Assembly (NCBI GenBank): GCA_025526995.1
Contig: JAHLKG010000041.1
Coordinates: forward strand, 1-37,439
Reading direction: 5' to 3'
Source of the DNA: Powellomyces hirtus
Taxonomy: Eukaryota > Chytridiomycota > Chytridiomycetes > Spizellomycetales > Powellomycetaceae
Length of the DNA stretch: 37,439 bases
Numbering within the stretch: the stretch's first letter is position 1; each line of letters starts with the position of its first letter. The notes beneath the pieces were generated by a model that saw only the letters and a program-made list of their open reading frames with translations, was not told where the DNA came from and did no database searches. The translations under genes were made by a program, and so were the position numbers. This document shows, piece after piece, positions 9,230 through 17,531 of this stretch.

Positions 9230-12200
9230 CCACAGGTCCTCGCACTCAATCGCCCTTGATTCTTGCGCAACGCACCACATTATCAAGGACGCTATTCTCC
9301 TTACTGACCTGCGACCCATCCCGGCAGTCCAAATCAGCGTCACAAACGGCGAAAACCTTACCGCTCGCGAAGCAGGCACACTCACCATCAGCAATAACAA
9401 CACGGACGAAGCCATTGTCTGCGTCGACGTGCTCTACGTACCTGAAGCAAGCCGCAACTTGGTTTCCACATCGCCACTGAACCGGGACGGTTACGACATC
9501 ACATTCTCAACTAACGGTTCCTCCATTTTAAAGAACGGCCGTGTTATCCTACCGCTCCGCCACAACGGAAACCTGCCATTTATCGCAGGTTATGTTGAAA
9601 CCACCGCCGCTGCTTTTGCGACCGAAGCTGCAAAACAAAGGACCGCAATGTCTATAAACTATGGCATCAACGCTTTGGGCACATTGGACAACGAGCGCTT
9701 CAAGCTGCGAATCTGATCTACTCTCTCGATCTGCCAAACAACGTCAAACTGGAGCACGTGTGTGCTCCGGCTGCTCTCTTGGTAAATCTACCAGGCTGCC
9801 CTTTGATGGGCAAAACCCTCAACCTGCACCAAACCTCTTGATTGCATACATTTGGACATCCTCGACATGGGCCCCAGCCTTCTCTCTCTCTCCGGTGCCC
9901 GCTACATCCTCATGTTCATTGACAAATACACACGGTATTTCCATTCATCTACCTCCTCAAGACCAAAGATCAAACCAACGATTATTGGCAAAACTATCGC
10001 GCGTACGCTGATGCCATCTCGACTCCAAGATCAAGGAGCTGCGCTGCGATAACGGCGGTGAATACTATCCCCTACAGGCTGAGCTGCTCGCCGATGGGAT
10101 CACGTTAAACCCTACTCACCCGTACTCCTCTCAGCAAAATGGCATTGCTGAACGGTTCAACCGTACGCTCATGGACCAGGTCCGAGCGATTCTTCATGAC
10201 AGCCGCGCTCCTTTCAAACTTTGGGGAGAACTCGCTATGGCCGTCAACTACCTGCGTCAACGGATGCCATCAACGTCTCTCAACGGAGAGACCCCATACC
10301 AACATTGGTTTGGGACCCCTGCCGATGTATCGAACCTCCGCACCATCTGGAGCATGCCTATATGCATCAACCTGTGCGCCGTCGCACACACCGCAAGCTC
10401 GGAGCTCGCGCTGTCGGACCGTTCCGACTAGTGGGATATCACCCCACTAAACAAGGCAACTATTGCCTTTAATGCATCGACGGATTCGATCATCGACGCA
10501 CGAGACGTCACAATTAACGAGGCTGATTATCAGCCCTGTCGCTCAGAGCGCAACACCTCCGAATACGTGGTTGAGCCATTTACTCTCTCGCAACGGCGAA
10601 GGGGGAGAGGAATTCCTGGTCAAGTGGCTTGGCTACGACGAACCAACATGGGAACCCCTCGACAACGTCAAGGATTCAGAGGCCCTGACGCGATTCACCG
10701 GAATCGAAGATGACGGCACACCCGTAATCGCCGAACTGCATGCCGCATGCAGCACTGACATTGACGAGCCCGCCACTTACCAGGCGGCAATCAACTCGCC
10801 GTACGCGAAAGAGTGGAAACAAGCGATCGACACTGAACTCTCATCTCACCGCACTAACAAGACGTGGGACACGGACACCACGCAAACACCGTCTGGCACT
10901 CACCTTGTTGATTCCAAATGGGTCTTCAAAGTCAAACGCAACGCCGCTGGTTCCATCAAGAAGTTCAAAGCCCGCCTCGTCGCCCGAGGCTTCACGCAGC
11001 GTGAAGGCATTGACTTCAACGAAACATATGCGCCCGTCGTCAAGTTTAACACCTTGCGGGCGCTACTCGCGCTTGCCGCTAAGCTCAACCTTCACGTCCA
11101 TCAGATGGATGTCATCACCGCATTTCTCAACGGAGATCTCGACGTAGAAATCTGGATGCGGCTCCCAGCGCGCGCGTGCGACGACGTTCAAACTACGCCG
11201 TTCCCTTTACGGCCTTAAACAATCGCCGCGCCTATGGAACAAGGTTCTCGACTCCTTTCTTAACAGCTCGGGTTCTCAGTATCAGAACCGCACGCGCTCT
11301 ACTTAAGCGGACTGACAACACAAGGATCCTGATTGTTGCCGTCTACGTGGATGATCTCACGATTTTCGCATCAAACCTCGATGACCTGCTGCTCTCAAAT
11401 CCGCGCTTGCCGAACGCTTCAAGATGGAGGACATGGGGGAGATCTCTTTCCTTCTCGGTCTTCAGATTACGCGCGACCGGTCAAAGCGATGCATTACCAT
11501 CGGCCAACAGAAGTACATCAAAGACATGATCGACAAGTTTAACCTTAACGGCATGCGGCCGCATCACATCCCGATGGACCCGACCTTACATCTAAACGCG
11601 CACGATGGGGCCGACGCCCTCGACGCATCAGGAATCAAGGAATATCAGTCGATCATTGGAACACTAATGTATCTGATGTTAGGGACTCGCCCTGACCTGG
11701 CCTACTCAGTTTCCCGTTTATCTCAGTTTCTGGCAGCACCGACGGCCGCACACATGACGGCCGCAAAGAAAGTTTGCGCGTACGCAAACACAACCAGTGA
11801 TCTTTCTCTTGTCTTCCAAGATGGGGGAGATATTGTCGGATATTCGGATGCCGACTGCACGCTGTACGGACACGCGTCGCTCAACCTCCGGCTATGTATT
11901 CATGCTCAACGGAGCTGCTATTTCATGGAAATCTAACGTCAAAAATCAACGGCGCTATCCACAGCAGAAGCAGAATACATTGCACTCGCGGAATGTGCAA
12001 AGGAAGCACTCTGGATCCAGGGTCTCCTATCCGAACTGTCAGCAACGGAGCAGACAGCAGTTCTCATCTATGAGGACAATCAGGCCGCTATCAAGCTTGC
12101 CGCCAATCCGACGCATCACCAACGAACCAAACACATCGATGTCCGTTATCACTTCCTGCGAGACCTCGTCGGTAACGAGCGCATTCACCTACAGTACATT

Positions 12201-12341
12201 GAGTCCAAGCTCATGCTGGCTGACGCCCTGACGAAACCGCTACCTCGCCCATTACTTGATGATCTGCGACATGAACTGGACTCGAACGAAATCAGATTAC
12301 GCCAAATCTCACTGATATACACCCATTATAAGTCTAGTTGA
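9219..12341 (+). pseudogene. pol of the copia element: PR, INT, chromodomain, RT, RNase H (multiply frameshifted)
   Basis: Landmarks in order: protease IALDSCATHHI near 9258, where DSG has become DSC; the pre-integrase zinc segment LWHQRFGHIG near 9660 and CSGCSLGKSTRLPF near 9760-9805; integrase with Asp in LDILDMG (about 9855), Asp in CDNGGEY (10048) and Glu in NGIAERFNRT (10150-10152); a chromodomain at 10561-10710; RVT_2 RT with KARLVARGFTQREGIDF, HQMDVITAFLNGDL and YVDD at 11344-11355; RNase H with GYSDADC, LSTAEAEYIALAECAKEA, YEDNQAAIKLA and ADALTKPLPRP. The stop is TGA at 12339-12341. At least seven frame changes occur. The 3' end overlaps the antisense gene by 8 bp, tail to tail. Confidence 0.92.
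10558..10710 (+). other. Chromodomain between copia integrase and RT
   Basis: The plus strand reads SEYVVE, a one-base frame slip, then LLSRNGEGGEEFLVKWLGY, followed by DEPTWEPLDNVKDSEALTRF. That is the full chromodomain pattern: an E-Y-V-V-E strand, the F-L-V-K-W-x-G-Y core, the T-W-E-P turn and a C-terminal helix. From 10590 onward it is in one continuous frame with the RT domain. Chromodomains are normal in Ty3/gypsy chromoviruses but not a usual part of Ty1/copia pol. In a retroelement one would be expected to steer integration to marked chromatin. Confidence 0.85.
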
Positions 12342-12768
12342 AATACACCCGCGCACCAACCAATCGACGGTCCGACTTGTTGCATTTCGGGCAACGTATT
12401 TCTCCACTTCGATGCACCAGACCCCGTGAACAGCTCTCACACAGAAAACAGGGGTTTCTTTCTCCACAGGCGTGCGGCGTCCGACAGTCTTTTCTTTTGT
12501 AACACCTGTCACACCGCCTTCTCGTTACTTCCCCTTCAAAGAGGTTAATCCACTCTTTTCTGTGCAATGCGAGATATCAGTACCCTGAAACCAGCACAAC
12601 GGGGCTCCTTCCTCACCTGCAGATAACACATCTGCGTGCGGCGTCGTCAGGTGTCACCCAAATGTACTTCAAACACCGGAAGCACAGCAGGTGCCCGCAG
12701 TCCCCACAGAATTCGGCATCTTGAAAAAGACAAACGGGACACTTCGGAGCTCGACCGTTTTGTGGCAT
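12334..12768 (-). CDS. Antisense two-exon gene in the copia element: 125-residue Cys-rich RING-type protein
   Basis: Exon 1 is 12768-12617 and exon 2 is 12559-12334, with a 57-nt intron (GTGAGG...GCACAG) that joins the frames exactly. The first half has a textbook RING-HC spacing: C10-x2-C13-x10-C24-x-H26-x2-C29-x2-C32-x14-C47-x2-C50. The second half adds C67-x2-C70, C76, H80, C82, C88-x2-C91-x2-C94 and C107-x2-C110, a second zinc-binding module. In total 17 of 125 residues are Cys. RING domains usually recruit E2 enzymes for ubiquitin transfer; that role is only inferred. The start codon lies 25 bp inside the 3' LTR, and the frame stays open into the LTR as far as an ATG at 12948. The stop overlaps the pol stop by 8 bp. 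No frameshift is seen, unlike the sense genes. Confidence 0.75.
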
Positions 12769-12779
12769 GTTTGGTCTCC

Positions 12780-12792
12780 AAAGTTGGGGGAG
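12780..12792 (+). other. Polypurine-tract candidate
   Basis: AAAGTTGGGGGAG directly abuts the 3' LTR, where a plus-strand-priming polypurine tract is expected. It is interrupted by two T residues, so it is either degenerate or short (the final GGGGGAG). Confidence 0.55.
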
Positions 12793-13048
12793 TGTTGAGA
12801 TTGGACTTTGAGATAAACCTGTCAAATCGACAGCGCTCCAAGACTCCACGTGACCCCCGCTGCGCAATGGTACTTCATCTGACCGCGAATGCTTAGATAG
12901 CCTGCACAGCCACCTTTCTTCTTTGTAGTGTAGATCTCTTTCACCCATCGTTTACACTTAACAACAACACAATCATCCCATTGTCATTGAGAGTGTCGAG
13001 CTAGCTTTCCTCTGTTGCACTACATCTCAACCGGACCTACGCACAACA
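12793..13048 (+). repeat. 3' LTR of the copia element
   Basis: It starts TGTTGAGATTGG and ends GCACAACA and matches 7706-7962 with about 13 substitutions and one missing T. Most differences are transitions. Read on the minus strand it carries an open frame that is continuous with the antisense RING gene. Confidence 0.97.
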
Positions 13049-13362
13049 TTTTTCATGCAGAACGGTGCTCCCATCCATTCCTCTGCTGCAACAATGGTCT
13101 GGCTTGCACAATGAGGCATCAAGCCAATGCAGGTGGCCTGCCAAAAACATGAATCTCAAACGCCATTGAGAACATCTGGGCTGTCATCAAGCGCAAGGTC
13201 TTTGCCATCCGTCCACGTCCAACAAGTGTCGACGAGGTCAAGTTCCATGTAGATTTAGCTTGGCTGTCCCTTGAGTGAGAGTTTCTAAACAAGCTCATAG
13301 AGAGCATGCCTTACCATATGCAGGCTATCATAGATGCAGAGGAGGGATCCACTAGATATTAG
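13049..13362 (+). pseudogene. Tc1/mariner transposase, C-terminal fragment
   Basis: Directly after the LTR, plus-strand codons read FMQNGAPIHSSAATMVWLAQ, a TGA stop, and GIKPMQVACQ. This is the region of the second catalytic Asp, usually MQDNAPIH; here that Asp is Asn. After a frameshift comes NAIENIWAVIKRKV (usually NPIENLW), RPRPTSVDEVK, an internal TGA, LNKLIESMPYHMQAIIDAEE and the stop TAG at 13360-13362. These are DDE Tc1/mariner C-terminal landmarks. The N-terminal two thirds are absent, cut off at the LTR. It is clearly inactive. Confidence 0.85.
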
Positions 13363-13389
13363 ACAATAGGATAGACAATTTGTTTATGC

Positions 13390-14545
13390 GCACCAACAGT
13401 TCAACGCATTTTTCCTTACCGCTCTCTCAAAAATGGTCCAAAGAACAAAAAGAAGACAGTTCCATGCTCCCCTGTTTACGTTCTACAATGTGGTGAGGGT
13501 GCAAGGCTGGTATCTGACCAGGGGTGGAAGGAGCATGAGCAGATGTTTGAAAATGTGCAGAAATCACATTTCTATTCACCACTCTCTCCAAAATGATCCA
13601 AATAATGAAACGAAGACAGTTCTAGACTCGCGCAGGTCAGGTGTACGATTTGGTATGTCACAGAAGGCTGTATCTGTGTATATGTAGAAAGTAGTTTTTC
13701 AGCGTGTGTCTACATATATGACCTGTCATTGTATTTCTATTCACCACTCTCTCAAAAATAGTCCAAATAATGAAAAGAAAACAGTTCTAGGCTCGCGCAG
13801 ATCTGGTGTACGATGTGGTGATATTGAGAGGGTGGTATCTGTGTGGAGGCAGAAGGGGTATGAGCAGATGTGTGAAAATGCGCAGAAATCGCATTTTTAC
13901 TCACCACTCCCTCAAAGAAGGTCCAAATAATGAAAGGAAGACAGTTCTAGACTCGCGCGGGTCTGGTGTACAATGTGATAACATTGCGAGGCTGGTATCT
14001 GTGCAGTGGTGGAAGGGGTATGAGCAGATGTGCGAAAAACTGTTGAAAAATGCGAAATCAAATAACTTTGTCAATACCTGTCCAATTGACGAAAGGAAGA
14101 CAGTTCTGAACTCGCACGGATCTGTTCTACGATGGGGTATAGCAGCGCTGGGTCTACAATGGGGTATAGCAGTGCTGGGTCGTGTCAGGTTTGGGGAAGC
14201 GACATGCATGCAGAGATGTCTCTTATGGTCAAAAAATTGTCGTAAAACGCGAAATCGAATACCTCTGTCAACACCCGTCCAATTGACAAAAGGACGACAG
14301 TTCTGAACTTGCGCGGGTATGTTCTACGATGGAGTATAGCAGCGCTGAGTCTGTGTCGGGTCTGGGAAGCGAAATGCCTGCAGAGATGTCTCTTATGGTC
14401 AAAAAATTGTCAAAAAACGCGAAATCAAATAACTCTGTCAATACCTGTCCAATTGTAAGAAAGGAAGACAATTCTGAACTGGCCAGGGTCCGCTCTACAA
14501 TGTGAACATGGCGGAGGGTGGTCTGGTGTGTCTAGGTTGCGAAAT
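13390..14545. repeat. Degenerate tandem repeat, about seven copies of 158-197 bp
   Basis: The anchor GAAGACAGTTCT or close variants occurs at about 13452, 13612, 13777, 13938, 14096, 14293 and 14464, giving spacings of 160, 165, 161, 158, 197 and 171 bp. Each unit also carries variants of CTCGCGCGGGTCTGGTGTACGATG and, in the first four, CACCACTCTCTCAAAAA. The last three units switch to a subtype with TCAATACCTGTCCAATTG. The fifth unit is longer because of an internal duplication of about 27 bp (CTACRATGGGGTATAGCAG...). Open frames here merely follow the repeat period and are not genes. Confidence 0.9.
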
Positions 14546-15141
14546 GCAATGGAATTGCGGGCAGATGCTGTTTGGCTAGGTGTCCGAAGCAAACGTAAGC
14601 AAGCATAAGCAAGGCATCGCCGTCAAACAGTGGTGATACGAAGTAGTGTCCTTTGTGGGGGGGGCTCCACATTTTTGCCCACCGACTGTACTGCGGGTAT
14701 CGCTATATTCCCACTAACTCGGACCTGGAGATTGACAGATGGTGGTACAAATGATGACTGCAGGCGACGCGTCACCCCCTTTCCTGATGTGGATTTGAGG
14801 TGTGGTGTCATTTCGCGCAGCATGCTGAATTGTGAAGGAGCAGGTCTGCAAGGTCCTGAAATCATAGGGCACGATACCACCATGTGCACCGGAAAAACTA
14901 TCGTTTTCCGTAATGCTGCGTAGCTACCGAGGCATGCATGGTGAGCTATTGTCTCTTGATGTCAATGCACGTCATTGGTCCCACGCATGGTAGTCGCGCC
15001 AATGACGTGGAGGGAAATGCAGTGTTCCAGCCCCCTTCCTCAATAAATAAGGAGGAGGTCTTCAAGGACGCTCTTCCGTCTTTGCTCGCTTTCTCAGCAA
15101 CACGAGCATCACAGCTGAATCAGTGTATCAAAAACATTATC
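14546..15141. other. Intergenic stretch before the first host gene
   Basis: No gene is supported. It has a G7 run near 14657, a short AAGCAA direct repeat (about 14595-14620) and an open frame at 14630-14923 that resembles nothing known to me. The last part should contain the promoter and 5' leader of the NmrA-like gene. Confidence 0.4.
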
Positions 15142-16300
15142 ATGCCGCACAGTATCTGCATCACTAGCGCTGACGGGCAGACGGGACACCTTGTCTCAGA
15201 GTTGCTCCTCACAGACAAGACATTCTCCTCCAAGTACTCTGCTTTGGCATGCGTCAGTTTTGACAGTTCCAAGACCAGCGACCTGGAAAAGCTGGGTGCG
15301 ACGGTCGTCCCCGTCGACTTGGCCGCTACCAAGACTGCGCGATCCAAAGCTCTCGTTGATAACCTGAAGTCCAGCAAAATTGACACCATTATGCTCATCC
15401 CTCCTGCGCGCAAGGAGAAGATGAAGCTCACGATGGAAATGGTCGAGGCTGCGAAGAAGGCTGGCGTGCGGAACGTGCTTTTGCTGTCGACGGCCGGATG
15501 CGACCTTGCCGAGCGCGACACTCAACCTAATTTGAGAAGCGCCATTGACATCGAAAAGATGGTGATGGAGACGAAGGGCAATCCTGATGTGTCTACTGGT
15601 CATTCACCCTGTATCATCCGGTATGTATCGATGGCCAAGGACTCTGGTATTTGCCTACCGGTAATCCTTTCTCATCTCCTGCTTGACGCTTCCCCTTTCT
15701 ATTTTAGTGCCGGATTCTACGCCGAAAACTTACTGTTATACAGCAAGCAAACTCAGTCGGAATCGGTCCTTCCTCTGCCAATCGGTTCCAATCACAAATT
15801 TGCGCCGGTCGCTCTGGGTGACATTGCTCTCCTCGCCGCCCACATTTTGACTGGAGAAGGCAAGCATGGTTTCGCCGACGCACACCGTGGGCAGCTCATT
15901 ACCGTAACTGGCCCTATGATGGTCGCCGGCGAAGAGCTTGTGCAAGCAGTGCAGGATGCCATCGGCGTAAAACTTCAGTTCAAGGACATTGATGAGTACG
16001 TCTTCAATTCCCAGTATCGCTGTTTGTTTATCAGTGCGAATCATATTCTGATCTGACTCTTTGACATTTTTTAGGAAAACCGCAAAGAATCTCTTGACAA
16101 AAGAGACCGACGTTGACCCGTCCGAAATCGACGTCTTGCTCGAGTATTATTCCTTGGTACGCGAGGGCAAGACCAACTATGTCAGCACTGTAGCCTTCCA
16201 GGCTGTCACAGGTCAGGCTCCTCAGGAGCTGACCGAGTTTTTCAAGGTGTACGACGCTTCCTTCAGCCGCAAGAAGAGGAGGACAACAAAGGAGGAATGA
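15142..16300 (+). CDS. NmrA-like NAD(P)-binding protein (atypical SDR), 330 aa
   Basis: Three exons: 15142-15620, 15708-15995 and 16075-16300. The introns of 87 and 79 nt begin GTATGT and GTACGT and end AG. The protein opens with a Rossmann start, ITSADGQTGHLVSELL, a TGxxGxxG-type variant. It continues with a strand-helix pattern, DTIMLIPPARKEKM, then VEAAKKAGVRNVLLLSTAG, typical of NmrA/HSCARG-like redox sensors and atypical SDRs. The late FAPVALGDIALLAAHIL segment is also characteristic. Such proteins bind NAD(P) but often lack catalysis, so a specific reaction is not assigned. I chose the ATG before PHSICIT because it directly precedes the first beta strand; the frame is open upstream without similarity. 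It ends convergent with the Smr gene. Confidence 0.85.
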
Positions 16301-16590
16301 ACGTGGAGGTTGAGAGTTTGGAAGTTGGGCCACTATGAAATATCTTTTGCAGTCATTCTTGTATAATCTTTTTGAACAGGCAGGATCCCTAGGTTGGATT
16401 CGTCATATATGCATCTCTCGCTCGACATAATTCTCTTCCTACTTCTTTCTATACTGGCCATTTCTTTACGCTGCCACTACTGACCAAAAAGCACAGAGCC
16501 AACATATGTACAAACTCCATCAGTTGATCTCTTGCCTTAATAAGAAGTGTTGTCGGCTCGTTATCGTCCCAAAAATCGTGATTTTTCCGG

Positions 16591-17157
16591 TCACTGTATG
16601 AGACAATGAGAGTGAAACCATCCCACTGCCGCGCCTTCCGGAACATCGAGCTCCAATGTTACAGAACCCGGGTTCCTCGCATCCTCAATCGCCTTTATGC
16701 GCTCCCTTTTGAGGAACTCTTCGACTGCTGGTTTTATCTTGGCGATACCGTCTTTGGAATGACTGCCCCGGCCCGTGATCACTGTCGTGGTCTTTACGCC
16801 TGCTTTGCGGCACTCTCTTACATGTATCTCGAGTTTCGCCAGTGCTTCCTTAACAAAGAGACCGTGCAGATCGAGTTGCGATAGTGACGTGGATGAGCCT
16901 TTGTTCCGCGGGTTGCATTGTGCAAATGCGGTTGAGGCAGCGAGTTCATTGTACTTGTCCATTTCAGCGGCATGCAGTTTGCCTTCGGTGCTAAGCTCTT
17001 TCGCAAGTGCTTTGTCGCCGGTTTGGAACGCTCGTTGGGAACGCCGATAGCAGTCATTGCGGAGTTCGGCTTGATGGGTCGCCTTTTGACGGTAGGAATC
17101 AGCTGATTCTGACGGCACGGCAGAGGCCGGGTGGTGGTGTGAGAGGTGGCTGCCCAT
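16591..17157 (-). CDS. DUF1771-Smr domain protein, 188 aa
   Basis: From the ATG at 17157 the protein has a short His/Ser/Ala-rich start, then DUF1771 (residues about 18-80, SYRQKATHQAELRNDCYRRS to ELSTEGKLHAAEMDKYNEL). A Smr domain follows (about 96-167) with the LDLHGLFVKEALAKLE motif, a TVITGRGSHSKDGIAKIKP loop and a final beta strand, GSVTLEL. Smr domains of this fungal type are nuclease-like or nucleic-acid-binding modules related to the end of MutS2. The LDxH and TGRG motifs, linked to activity, are both present. A CTTCAG lies directly before this ATG, so a 5'-leader intron or extra N-terminal exon is possible. The frame is open to 17226. Confidence 0.85.
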   Translation of the reverse strand: MGSHLSHHHPASAVPSESADSYRQKATHQAELRNDCYRRSQRAFQTGDKALAKELSTEGKLHAAEMDKYNELAASTAFAQCNPRNKGSSTSLSQLDLHGLFVKEALAKLEIHVRECRKAGVKTTTVITGRGSHSKDGIAKIKPAVEEFLKRERIKAIEDARNPGSVTLELDVPEGAAVGWFHSHCLIQ

Positions 17158-17531
17158 CTGAAGTCTTGCTCGGTGAAGGATTGGAGGTGTGGAGTGAAGC
17201 TTGCGAATGCGGTGTGAGCGAAGCAATGGGAGGTCCAGCTGATATGCAAAAGGCGATCAACAGTCAAGCGCTTGTGGCGTGTTCTGTAACAACCAACGTC
17301 ACGCATTACGTACTGCGTGTGACTTTGCGAATCTTCCAAGCGGACCAGCGGGCTCCGGTCCGCAAAGCAAATGTACCCCATGCGTTGAAAGTTGACAAAG
17401 CACTCTTGCGCTTTATCCAGGAAACGCAAAAAGATGTGGTGTGAGACAAGGTTTGTGTCATGTGCCATAAGATGGCATCTGCGATATTAGCGCTTCAGAA
17501 CAGACGTGATATTAGAGTGTGTACAGGTTAT
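17158..17531. other. Intergenic stretch between the Smr gene and hrd1
   Basis: No gene is supported. Both neighbours are on the minus strand, so this holds the 3' end of hrd1 and the promoter or leader of the Smr gene. Open frames here do not resemble known proteins. Confidence 0.4.

Larger units (their letters stand above)
7706..13048 (+). mobile_element. Near full-length Ty1/copia LTR retrotransposon with chromodomain and antisense RING gene
   Basis: Two LTRs of 257 and 256 bp bound a 5.3-kb element ordered gag, protease, integrase, chromodomain, RT, RNase H, which is copia order. By eye the LTRs differ at about 13 positions plus one indel (about 5%), so the insertion is not recent. Sense genes carry many frameshifts. 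The 5-bp flanks do not match (gaagc before, ttttt after), and the flanks belong to different older transposons: copia RT on the left, Tc1 transposase on the right. That suggests recombination after insertion. An antisense spliced gene lies between RNase H and the 3' LTR. Confidence 0.95.

Noticed and set aside
13390..14545. Repeat array considered as a CRISPR
   Set aside because: Units are 158-197 bp, degenerate and lack unique spacers, and the DNA is fungal.
16812..17468. 216-codon minus-strand open frame over the Smr gene
   Set aside because: It overlaps the Smr gene in another frame and lacks any domain.
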